Positions 7,625 through 14,371 of a DNA stretch of 38,055 nucleotides are shown here, piece by piece (the stretch's first letter is position 1; each line of letters begins with the position of its first letter). Origin of the DNA: Limiplasma sp036652695. GTDB taxonomy: Bacteria; Bacillota; Clostridia; Christensenellales; Aristaeellaceae. The position numbers and the translations under genes are program-made. The notes beneath the pieces were generated by a model. The model did no database searches, was not told the origin of the DNA, and saw only the letters and a list, made by a program, of their open reading frames with translations. The DNA is taken from positions 1-38,055 of the forward strand of contig JAVVVJ010000020.1 of assembly GCA_036652695.1 (NCBI GenBank). Reading direction: 5' to 3'.

Positions 7625-8104
7625 ATGTACGCTGTCAGAACAATTCGGCTTTGCACCAAGGATTGCCTTTGCCTATATGTATGCCCAACCGGGGCGACGG
7701 ATACCGAGAATAGCATCATTGATCCCGCCAAATGCATTGGCTGTGGGGTGTGCGCGTCTGCCTGCCCATCTGGAGCGATTTCCATGGTGCCCACGCCCGA
7801 TGCGTTGCCGCCGCAGCAGTCCAAGCAAAATGAGGTGGTAACCACCCTGCGGGCGCTTGCGCAGAGCAAGAACGAGCAGGAGCGCATTGCCGCCGGGCTG
7901 GCGGGAAGGCTGGCGGAGGCGATTGAAAAATCCAACCGCATCATGGCGGAGGACTTGCTTCGCGAGGGTGGATATATGCTGCCACAGAGCGCCAATGCCC
8001 GCGCATTGCTGGAAGGGCTGCAAAACGAGCGGCATGGCGAGGGCTTTCCCCTGAAAGCCGTGCAGAGCTTGCTGGATACCCTTCCTTTTGAGAAGCGCGC
8101 GTGA
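7625..8104 (+). CDS. 4Fe-4S ferredoxin-like protein with C-terminal helical domain
   Basis: 159 aa. The first 50 residues form a two-cluster ferredoxin fold. The second motif is canonical, CIGCGVCASACPSGA (Cys37, 40, 43, 47). The first is unusual: Cys10, Cys14, Cys16 and Cys20 spaced CX3CXCX3CP instead of CX2CX2CX3CP. Residues about 65-159 are Ala/Glu/Leu-rich and predicted helical, with no recognised domain. The ATG at 7625 is chosen because GGGAGG overlaps the upstream stop at good spacing; the open frame further upstream lies inside the rubredoxin gene. The two genes form an operon and probably exchange electrons. The physiological substrate is unknown. Confidence 0.82.
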   Translation: MYAVRTIRLCTKDCLCLYVCPTGATDTENSIIDPAKCIGCGVCASACPSGAISMVPTPDALPPQQSKQNEVVTTLRALAQSKNEQERIAAGLAGRLAEAIEKSNRIMAEDLLREGGYMLPQSANARALLEGLQNERHGEGFPLKAVQSLLDTLPFEKRA

Positions 8105-8135
8105 GCAAGGTCGCAAACAAAACTGGCGCATGCGC

Positions 8136-8164
8136 TTGACAACCCGCCGCATCCGTGCTACGCT
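8136..8164 (+). promoter_or_regulatory. Promoter of rnpB
   Basis: A perfect TTGACA (8136-8141), a 17-bp spacer and TACGCT (8159-8164). The predicted start near 8171 coincides with the 5' end of the RNase P RNA. Confidence 0.8.
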
Positions 8165-8172
8165 ACGTTACG

Positions 8173-8518
8173 CTATCGGGCGGCCAGACGATCGCGTGGC
8201 GTGAGCCATGAGGAAAGTCCGAGCATCGCAGGGCAGGGTGCCGGCTAACGGCCGGTGGAGGCAACTCCAAGGAAAGTGCAACAGAAAGAAACCGCCATGC
8301 TGCGATTGCGGCAGGGTAAGGATGGAAAGGCGAGGTAAGAGCTCACCCGCGCCTTGGAAACAAGCGCGCGCTGTAAACCCCACCCGATGCAAGATCCGAT
8401 CAAGAGCAATACGGCTGCCCGTCGTGCCCTTAAAGAGATCGCTGGAGCCGCGCGGCAACGCGCGGCGTAGATAGATGATCGTCCAACGACAGAACTCGGC
8501 TTACGACCGCACCGGTAG
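8173..8518 (+). ncRNA. rnpB: RNase P RNA, class A
   Basis: Catalytic RNA of RNase P, which removes the 5' leader of pre-tRNAs, about 346 nt. The conserved blocks occur in order: GAGGAAAGTCC (8210-8220), CAGGGTGCC, GTGCAACAGAAAG with ACCGCC, GGTAAGAGCTCACC, GTAAACCCCACC and ACAGAACTCGGCTTA (8489-8503). The ends are set by helix P1: CTATCGG-GCGG from 8173 pairs with CCGC-a-CCGGTAG ending at 8518. The GGTAAGAGC-type block and overall layout indicate class A, as in most bacteria and Clostridia, not the class B form of Bacillus. A near-consensus promoter lies directly upstream and a hairpin terminator follows at 8534. Confidence 0.95.
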
Positions 8519-8533
8519 CACCACAACCATAAA

Positions 8534-8568
8534 AGCCCCCTTCCGCAGACCATGCGGGAGGGGGCTTT
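8534..8568. terminator. Terminator after rnpB, possibly bidirectional
   Basis: AGCCCCCTTCCGC (8534-8546) pairs with GCGGGAGGGGGCT (8554-8566) around a 7-base loop. The T run is short on the rightward strand. On the leftward strand four T follow, so it may also end the leftward coiled-coil gene that stops at 8598. Confidence 0.75.
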
Positions 8569-8597
8569 GCGTAGCGAAAGCACAGGGACATGTGCTG

Positions 8598-9551
8598 TTA
8601 GGCAGCGGGTGCGACTGTCACGAGCGGCGCAAAGCTCGGCGTTGCGGTGGGCTTGTGCGTGGGCTTGGCAGTGGGCGCAACCGTCGGCTTGGGCGCAGCC
8701 GTTGGCTTGGGCGCAACCGTCGGCTTGGGCGCAACCGTCGGCTTACTGGTTGGCGCAACCGTCGGCTTAACGGTTGGCGCGGGCGTTGGCTTAACGGTTG
8801 GCGCGATGGTTGCGGTCGGCGCAGCCGCTACGGCGGCCTGCGCCTGTGGCGGCTCACCCTGTGGCAGTGCGAACAGCGTATCGGGGTATTTTTCGCGGAA
8901 GAATGCCTCGGCGCGGTCAACCTGCTCCGGGGCCGCCTGTCCCAAGCGCGCGCGGTTCCACAGCGCCAGCAGCTCAATATATGCGTCTGCCTCGGTTTGC
9001 GCAAGCTCCAGCGCTTCCGCGTTCGCTTGCTGTTGCGCTTCCCACGCAACGGTTGCCGCACGCATTTCCTCGTTGAGCGCGGCAAGCGCGGTTTCCTGTT
9101 CCTTCACGCGCGCGAGCGCCTCGTCACGCATGGTTTCGGCCTGCGTGCAGCGCTCCAGCAGCTCCGCTGCCTGCTGCTCGCGCTCGCTGAGCGCTGCGGC
9201 AAGGCCTTCTTTTTCCAGCAGATGGGCTGTCTCCGTCTCCTCCAGCACTACGCTCCGCTCCGCAATCGCTCCATTTGCCTCCTCCACCGCGAGCAGCGCA
9301 TCGCGCAGGCCCTCATCGGCAGCCTTTAGATCCTTGCGGCGCGATTCCAGCTCCGCGTTGAGCGTCTCAATCTGTGCGTCTGCCGCTTCCCCGGCCTTTT
9401 GCTGCGTAAGCAACGCGGTTTTCAGCTCGTTCATCTGCGCGGTTCGCGCCGCAAGCTGCTGCGACTGCTGCACGCTCCCCGCCGCAATGAAGCCGGATAC
9501 CAGCAACAGCGCCACCAGCGCAAGAGCCAGAACCGTGATGATCTGCTTCAT
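8598..9551 (-). CDS. Membrane-anchored coiled-coil protein with Pro/Thr repeat tail
   Basis: 317 aa, function unknown. One N-terminal membrane segment or uncleaved signal (MKQIITVLALALVALLLVSG, residues 1-20) precedes a long Ala/Glu/Gln-rich coiled coil (about 28-200). A linker with WNRARLGQAAPEQVDRAEAFFREKYPDTLFALPQG follows. The tail (245-305) is made of repeats of the type KPTVAP and ends in VAPAA. The tail resembles cell-wall-spanning linkers, so the protein may sit in the membrane with the coiled coil and tail outside. The ATG at 9551 follows AAAGGGTGG; the frame is open further upstream but through the scpAB terminator. It lies alone between that terminator and rnpB. Confidence 0.75.
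   Translation of the reverse strand: MKQIITVLALALVALLLVSGFIAAGSVQQSQQLAARTAQMNELKTALLTQQKAGEAADAQIETLNAELESRRKDLKAADEGLRDALLAVEEANGAIAERSVVLEETETAHLLEKEGLAAALSEREQQAAELLERCTQAETMRDEALARVKEQETALAALNEEMRAATVAWEAQQQANAEALELAQTEADAYIELLALWNRARLGQAAPEQVDRAEAFFREKYPDTLFALPQGEPPQAQAAVAAAPTATIAPTVKPTPAPTVKPTVAPTSKPTVAPKPTVAPKPTAAPKPTVAPTAKPTHKPTATPSFAPLVTVAPAA
8637..8819. repeat. Short tandem repeats encoding KPTVAP units
   Basis: Imperfect repeats with an 18-bp period built on GGCTTGGGCGCAACCGTC encode the Pro/Thr tail of the coiled-coil protein. Several adjacent copies are nearly identical, so copy number may vary between strains. Confidence 0.8.
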
Positions 9552-9610
9552 GCCATAACCACCCTTTCTTTTGCCCCCATTTGGAACGTGTCTTTTTGAC
9601 ATATGTATAC

Positions 9611-9653
9611 AAAAAAGCATGCCCAATGCTGCTTTAGCATATGCTGGGCATGC
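9611..9653 (-). terminator. Terminator of the site-2 protease-scpA-scpB operon
   Basis: GCATGCCCA (9617-9625) pairs with TGGGCATGC (9645-9653). Read leftward, six T follow (the A run at 9611-9616). It lies just past scpB. Confidence 0.85.
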
Positions 9654-9704
9654 ACAAATCATTCGTCTATTTTTGTTGAGGGGGGAGCAACTTGTTTTTT
9701 CCGC

Positions 9705-10253
9705 TTACGGCGTCAGCGGCTCGTTGTCCTTTTTTACGGGCTGGGGATCTGGCAATGGCGGCAGTTCACGGATATCCGAGATGCCAAAGTGCTCCAAAAA
9801 GCGGTCGGTGGTGGCGTATAAAATGGGGCGGCCTAATGCTTCCTTGCGCCCGACTTCCTTAATGAGGCCTTTGTTGAGCAAGGATTGCACGGAGTAATCA
9901 CATTTGACGCCGCGCACCAACTCCACATCGCCCTTGGTGGTGGGTTGGCGGTAGGCGATCACGGCTAGCGTTTCCATGGCGGTTTGGGTCAGGCTTTGAC
10001 GCTGCACGGGCTGTAGCAGACGCTCCACATAAGCCGCGTATTCTGGGCGGGTTTCCAGCCGCAGATGGTCGCCGTAGCGGCGTAGGGTGATCCCTCGGTG
10101 GTTTAGGTCAAAGTCACGCTGCATTTCCTCCACGGCGTGGAGCGTTTCCATTTCGCTTAACTCCAGCGCCGCCGTAAGATCGCTTAGCTTGATTGGCTCG
10201 CCCGCCACAAATAAAATTGCTTCGATGATATGGGCGGCGTCACTCGTCTCCAA
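9705..10253 (-). CDS. scpB: Segregation and condensation protein B
   Basis: Winged-helix (kite) subunit of the SMC-ScpA-ScpB condensin that compacts and segregates the chromosome, 182 aa. Typical blocks are AAHIIEAILFVAGEPIKLSDL near the N-terminus, then TQTAMETLAVIAYRQPTTKGDVELVRGVKCDYSVQ and LIKEVGRKEALGRPILYATTDRFLEHFGI. No ATG is well placed. The TTG at 10253 follows AAGGAGAG by six bases and gives the usual length. It overlaps the end of scpA by 14 bp, so the two are probably translationally coupled. A Pro/Asp-rich tail ends the protein. Confidence 0.93.
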   Translation of the reverse strand: METSDAAHIIEAILFVAGEPIKLSDLTAALELSEMETLHAVEEMQRDFDLNHRGITLRRYGDHLRLETRPEYAAYVERLLQPVQRQSLTQTAMETLAVIAYRQPTTKGDVELVRGVKCDYSVQSLLNKGLIKEVGRKEALGRPILYATTDRFLEHFGISDIRELPPLPDPQPVKKDNEPLTP

Positions 10254-10974
10254 TGGATTCTCTCCTTCCGGGCAGCAATACGATATCGCCAAAAGCGCCG
10301 CTTTGCAGCACATGCGCTTTGCCAAGCTTTAGCAGCTCCAGCAGCGCGATAAACAGGGTAACGATCTCCGCGCGGTTCGGTTCGCCGCTGAAAAGCGCGG
10401 CGAAGCTGGCGCGCCCCACGCTTAGGCGGCTCTCAATGGCCTCCATGCAACCCTCCACGGTATAATTATCGCGGCGGATGTCGCGCAGGCAAAGCTCCAC
10501 TTCGCGCGGCTCCTGTGGTACGCGGCTTTGCACGCGCAAAAGCGCCTCCCACAGCGCGCCGAGCGTCAAGCCGTCAAGCTCCAGCGTGGGCGGGGGCAGG
10601 GGGTATTCCTCCGGCAGCTTGCCGAAGATTTGCGAGGCGCTCTTTTCAAAGTCGGCCATGTTCTGCGCGGATTCCTTGAACTGCTGATAGGCAATCAGGC
10701 GCGCCATGAGCGCAAGCTCGGGGTCCTCCTCATCCTCTTTGGGCGGCTTGGGCAGGAGGCTTCGGCTTTTGATTTCCACAAGCAGCGCTGCCATGGAGAT
10801 AAACTCGCTGGCTTCCTCCATATCAAAATCGGGCGCGCCGCGCACAATCTGGATATACTGCTCGGTGATCTCACTCACAAAAATATCCCGTAGATCAATT
10901 TTTGCTTTGCCAATCAGGTGCAGCAGCAGGTCGAGCGGCCCGTCAAACTGCTTGAGACGGATGTGGACAGCCAT
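10240..10974 (-). CDS. scpA: Segregation and condensation protein A
   Basis: Kleisin subunit that bridges the SMC head domains in bacterial condensin, 244 aa. The N-terminal SMC-binding block IRLKQFDGPLDLLLHLIGKAKIDLRDI is diagnostic. FISMAALLVEIKSRSLLPKP follows, and the C-terminal winged helix includes VTLFIALLELLKLGKAHVLQ. The ATG at 10974 comes one base after the stop of the site-2 protease (TAAGATG), pointing to translational coupling; no strong ribosome binding site is seen. A TTG six codons upstream is an alternative start. The order site-2 protease, scpA, scpB is common in Clostridia. Confidence 0.95.
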   Translation of the reverse strand: MAVHIRLKQFDGPLDLLLHLIGKAKIDLRDIFVSEITEQYIQIVRGAPDFDMEEASEFISMAALLVEIKSRSLLPKPPKEDEEDPELALMARLIAYQQFKESAQNMADFEKSASQIFGKLPEEYPLPPPTLELDGLTLGALWEALLRVQSRVPQEPREVELCLRDIRRDNYTVEGCMEAIESRLSVGRASFAALFSGEPNRAEIVTLFIALLELLKLGKAHVLQSGAFGDIVLLPGRRESIGDE

Positions 10975-10975
10975 C

Positions 10976-11776
10976 TTAGGCGTGGCCTGCAATCAGCAGC
11001 AGCAGGTTGAGCACGCCATCCTCTACAAAGCCTATGATGCTGGATAGAACGCCCGTGAGCGCACCGCTAAAGCACAGCACCAGCAAAATGATCTGCGTAA
11101 TTTGAAACATGTTTTGATTGAGGCTGAACCGCCCCTTGAGCACAATATCGTTGAGCACGTGGAAGCCATCCAGCGGGGGAATGGGCAGCAGGTTAAAGAT
11201 GCCGATGGACACGTTCATGCCTGCGAACATCAGCAAAAAACGCTGGATGTACTGTACCCAAGGGTAGCGCATGTAATCCGTAAAATCCTTGCCGCTGCCG
11301 CTGAGCAGAATGCTGTAGCCGATGCCGTTGGAGGACAGGAACGCTCTTGCGCCGCCGTTGGCCTCGATGACCTCCGGCCGCCACAGCAGCCCATTGAAGC
11401 CTACCGCCAGCGCCAACGACAGGATGAATAGCGTCAGGTTCACCGTAATGCCCGCCAAGCTCACCAGCAGATCATCCCGGCGGTAATTTTGAAAGTTGCG
11501 CGGGTTTACCGGGACGGGCTTGGCCCAGCCAAAGCCCAAAAACACCAAGCATGCCGTACCGATGGGGTCAAGGTGCTTGCGTGGATCAAGCGACAGCCGC
11601 CCCATCATCTTGGCGGTGGGATCACCGCAGCGGTAGGCGACATAGCCATGCGCGATTTCGTGCAGCATGAGCGTCAGCAGCACCGAGGCGGCAAAATACA
11701 AAAGATAAAGGATGAAGCCCAGCGGATCGGAAGTGAGCCAGTCACCCCAAGCCTGCAAGCGGTTCAAAATACCCAA
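10976..11776 (-). CDS. Site-2 protease family (M50) membrane metalloprotease
   Basis: Polytopic membrane protein of the M50 intramembrane protease family, 266 aa. The zinc motif HEIAH is at residues 39-43 inside the first long membrane segment (LTLMLHEIAHGYVAYRCGD). The third-ligand motif NLLPIPPLDGFHVL lies in the C-terminal half. The substrate is unknown; the family includes FtsH-like regulators and SpoIVFB, but this shorter type is a housekeeping gene next to scpAB. The frame is open to 11884, but a strong promoter lies inside that extension. The TTG at 11776 follows GAGG by eight bases and is the best start. Confidence 0.88.
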   Translation of the reverse strand: MGILNRLQAWGDWLTSDPLGFILYLLYFAASVLLTLMLHEIAHGYVAYRCGDPTAKMMGRLSLDPRKHLDPIGTACLVFLGFGWAKPVPVNPRNFQNYRRDDLLVSLAGITVNLTLFILSLALAVGFNGLLWRPEVIEANGGARAFLSSNGIGYSILLSGSGKDFTDYMRYPWVQYIQRFLLMFAGMNVSIGIFNLLPIPPLDGFHVLNDIVLKGRFSLNQNMFQITQIILLVLCFSGALTGVLSSIIGFVEDGVLNLLLLIAGHA

Positions 11777-11819
11777 TAGATCGACCTCATTTCCTGTTTT
11801 GAAGGCATCCTGGACAGAG

Positions 11820-11841
11820 CCGGAGCGCGGGTGCGCTCCGG
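11820..11841. promoter_or_regulatory. Palindrome at the start point of the site-2 protease promoter
   Basis: CCGGAGCGC (11820-11828) and GCGCTCCGG (11833-11841) form a perfect 9-bp inverted repeat with a 4-base spacer. It lies just downstream of the -10 box and spans the predicted start near 11837, where a repressor would block transcription. An operator role is inferred. Confidence 0.5.
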
Positions 11842-11843
11842 AT

Positions 11844-11872
11844 ATTATATCGCTTTGCAGTGAAAATGGCAA
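11844..11872 (-). promoter_or_regulatory. Promoter of the site-2 protease-scpA-scpB operon
   Basis: TTGCCA (11867-11872), a 17-bp spacer and a perfect TATAAT (11844-11849) on the leftward strand. The -35 box sits inside a 14-bp palindrome, GCAAGAATTCTTGC (11869-11882). Confidence 0.85.
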
Positions 11873-11939
11873 GAATTCTTGCACAAGCTCGTTCTGCGCG
11901 GCAATAAGGCGCGGATCGGGAACCGCCAGCGGCAGGGCG

Positions 11940-12896
11940 CTACTCCTCGCTTTGCGTAACCACGGCCTCGATTCGCCTAGTGAGGATCACGGCTTTTGCT
12001 TTGCCGCGCGCGCCGATGCTTTCCCCCGCGTGACAGGCGATATGGAGCGCCGTGAAATCTACGCCGCCCGCAAGGCTGAAGCCCAGACCGCCGGAAAAGC
12101 GGGGGTTGACCTCCAGAAAGTAAAACTGCCCCTCGTGCTCAATAAATTCCATGTTTACCGCGCCTATGATGCCTGCGTGGGCGGCGATGGCGGCACAGGT
12201 AGTATCCAGCGCATGGGAGGGGGATATGCATACCGTTGTGCCAAGGCCGGTGACCGTGCGCAGAAGCTCCTTGCGCGCCAGCGTCTGCACATGCCCGAAG
12301 CGATCCATGGCCACATCCACTGTCCACACGTCGCCTTGCAGATAAGGCTGGGCGATATAATCCTCGCGCATGGCGAGCGCCGCCGCAAAGGCGGCGGGGG
12401 TATGCGTCACCACCAGCCCTTGACTGCTGCGCCCGTGCAGGGGTTTGAGCAGCAGCGGGAAATCCTCGCTCTTGGGCGTGCGGCCATAGGGGCTGAACGT
12501 GGGGATCGTGGTGCATATGGCGCTTGCGCAGAGCTGCTCCGCCATGGCGAGCTTATCGCGGCAAAGGCGCGCCACAGGCTCGTCTGGCGTACATACCGTG
12601 CAGCCAAGCGCCTGAAACTGCGGCTTGCGCGCGCAGAGCACATCTACCTCCACATCCGTTAGCGGAATCAGATAATCTAGCGCGTAGGTCTCCACCGCAT
12701 CCAGCAGCTGACGGACATAGGCATCTGCGTTGGCGGCGTATTCCGCTTGAAAAAAAACATCCACCGCGCAGGAGGCGATATTCCACGCGCGCGGATAGAT
12801 ATCACAGCCGATCACCCGATGCCCCAGCGCGTGAAGCTGCTGGCAGACCGTCTGTGCGGAGGAAGAACCGACCGCCGTTACCAAAGTGGTTTTCAT
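11940..12896 (-). CDS. ATP-grasp family ligase (CarB-like)
   Basis: 318 aa. The N-terminus is a Rossmann-like PreATP-grasp domain (TTLVTAVGSSSAQTVCQQL, GHRVIGCDIYP). The ATP-grasp core includes FPLLLKPLHGRSSQGL for ATP binding and the metal-ligand block GAVNMEFIEHEGQFYFLEVNPRFSGGLGFS near 245-275, with E and N of EVNPR. Such stand-alone CarB-like proteins join a carboxylate to an amine at the cost of ATP. The substrate is not predictable. It is the last gene, 7 bp after a Wzx-type flippase, in an operon with a glycosyltransferase and a sugar aminotransferase, so it may add an amino acid or similar group to an amino sugar. That role is inference. No clear terminator follows. Confidence 0.85.
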   Translation of the reverse strand: MKTTLVTAVGSSSAQTVCQQLHALGHRVIGCDIYPRAWNIASCAVDVFFQAEYAANADAYVRQLLDAVETYALDYLIPLTDVEVDVLCARKPQFQALGCTVCTPDEPVARLCRDKLAMAEQLCASAICTTIPTFSPYGRTPKSEDFPLLLKPLHGRSSQGLVVTHTPAAFAAALAMREDYIAQPYLQGDVWTVDVAMDRFGHVQTLARKELLRTVTGLGTTVCISPSHALDTTCAAIAAHAGIIGAVNMEFIEHEGQFYFLEVNPRFSGGLGFSLAGGVDFTALHIACHAGESIGARGKAKAVILTRRIEAVVTQSEE

Positions 12897-12903
12897 TGCC
12901 TAT

Positions 12904-14364
12904 TCATCCTTTCCGGTGCTTGCGCAGCAGGGCAAGCAAGGTATCCTGTAAATAACGCAGGCTTTCCAGCCGCAGCAGCAGCGCCAGCCCCGCGTAGAGC
13001 GCTATGCCCGCCAGTATCTGCAAAAGCAGCAGCGCAAGCGCCGGAAGCCCAAGCCCGTTCATGGCGTATACCGCGCCAAACATCACAAACGACAGGAGTA
13101 TCGGCGGCAGCACATCGCGCATTTGCTCCAAATAGCCATAGCCCAGCAGCTTTCGGTTGGGCGATGCGTTAACGAACGCGGAAATCAGCGTGCTTACCAC
13201 CGCGCCCCACGCGATGGCGAGCACGCTGTCAAAGCAGAACACGGTTACGCATAAAATGAGGATGCCATAGCTTTTTTTGATGCATTCCAAACGCAAAAAC
13301 ACATCGCTGCGCCCCATGGCGTTGATGGCCTGCAAATTGGCTGTGTGAATGGGGTAAAACGCGAAATCGATGCAGCAAATCTGCAAAAAGGGCACGCAGG
13401 GAAGCCATTTGTCCGTAAGCAGGAGCGTGATGAGCGGCGTTGCGACCGCCGCAAGCCCAGCCATGATGGGCATCACCAAAAAGCTGCTCACCATTACGGA
13501 GCGGCGCATCATCTGCTTCATGCGCGGGATGTCTTCCTGACTTTCGGCGAGCACGGGAAGCATCACGCTTTGGATGGAGCCATTGACCGCGTTCATCAAA
13601 AGCTCGGGAAATTGTTTGCCGCGGTTGAAATAGCCAAGCTGCTCGGAGTGGAAGCGCTTGCCGATCACCAAGCTTCGCAGGTTGTTGTACCCGGTTTCCA
13701 GCAGGCTGGATAGGAGCAGCTTCCACCCAAAGGAGATCAATCCCCGCACGCGCGTCCATGAAAATAGCGCCTGCGGCCGCCATTTTACGGTAAGCAGCAG
13801 CACACAGGCCAGAACGGCCTGATTGCTCACCTGCTGCCCCACCAGCGCCCAGCAGCCAAGGCCGGCATAGGCCATACCAATGCCCACGCAGCCCGAAAAA
13901 ACCGTAGCGCATAGGCTGGAGAGCATTAGCTGGCGAAAGCGCATCTCCCGCGCGGCAACCGCCGTCTGCACCGAGAGCAGCGCCCCGGGCAGCAGCACCA
14001 GCGCAAGCACGCGCAGCACGGGCACGAGGCTCGGCATTTCATAAAACGCGCCGATGGCGGGCGCGAAGGCAAACAGCAGCGCATACAGCGCCACCGCGAT
14101 GGCGGCGCTCACATAGAATACGGAGGATAGGTCGGCCGCGTCCACGGTCTTTTTTTGGATCAGCGCGGTGTTCAGCCCGCTTTGCACAAAGACCTGCGAG
14201 ATCGCGATAAACACCATCAGCATTGTAAGCACGCCATAGTCCGCGGGGCTTAACAGCCGCGCCAGCACCACGGTGACCAAAAAGGCGATGCCCTGTGTGC
14301 CGAAGCTCTCCATCAGCTTGAAAAAAAACGAGGGCGCGACCGTCGCGCCATGTTTCTCGCCCAT
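12904..14364 (-). CDS. Lipopolysaccharide/teichuronic-type oligosaccharide flippase (Wzx/TuaB-like, MOP superfamily)
   Basis: Polytopic membrane protein of 486 aa, a typical length for the MOP superfamily. It probably flips lipid-linked oligosaccharides across the membrane. The N-terminus FFFKLMESFGTQGIAFLVTVVLARLLSPADYGVLTML is characteristic of the TuaB/WzxC group, and about 12 to 14 hydrophobic segments follow. The ATG at 14364 has AAAGGAGG about nine bases upstream, inside the end of the aminotransferase gene. Neighbours are a DegT aminotransferase (7 bp upstream) and an ATP-grasp ligase (7 bp downstream), which supports a surface-glycan role. Confidence 0.9.
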   Translation of the reverse strand: MGEKHGATVAPSFFFKLMESFGTQGIAFLVTVVLARLLSPADYGVLTMLMVFIAISQVFVQSGLNTALIQKKTVDAADLSSVFYVSAAIAVALYALLFAFAPAIGAFYEMPSLVPVLRVLALVLLPGALLSVQTAVAAREMRFRQLMLSSLCATVFSGCVGIGMAYAGLGCWALVGQQVSNQAVLACVLLLTVKWRPQALFSWTRVRGLISFGWKLLLSSLLETGYNNLRSLVIGKRFHSEQLGYFNRGKQFPELLMNAVNGSIQSVMLPVLAESQEDIPRMKQMMRRSVMVSSFLVMPIMAGLAAVATPLITLLLTDKWLPCVPFLQICCIDFAFYPIHTANLQAINAMGRSDVFLRLECIKKSYGILILCVTVFCFDSVLAIAWGAVVSTLISAFVNASPNRKLLGYGYLEQMRDVLPPILLSFVMFGAVYAMNGLGLPALALLLLQILAGIALYAGLALLLRLESLRYLQDTLLALLRKHRKG

Positions 14365-14371
14365 AGAGAGA

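Noticed and set aside
6925..8142. 405-codon leftward open frame opposite the redox operon
   Set aside because: It opposes intact rubredoxin and ferredoxin cysteine motifs and has no domain of its own.
8637..8819. Possible CRISPR array
   Set aside because: The repeats are contiguous 18-bp coding units without spacers, in frame with a Pro/Thr tail.
8475..9558. Rightward open frames rich in Gly/Val/Leu or Ser/Ala
   Set aside because: They are shadows of the repeat-tailed coiled-coil gene. One of them also begins inside rnpB.
11777..11884. Longer start for the site-2 protease
   Set aside because: A near-consensus promoter with a perfect TATAAT lies inside the extension.
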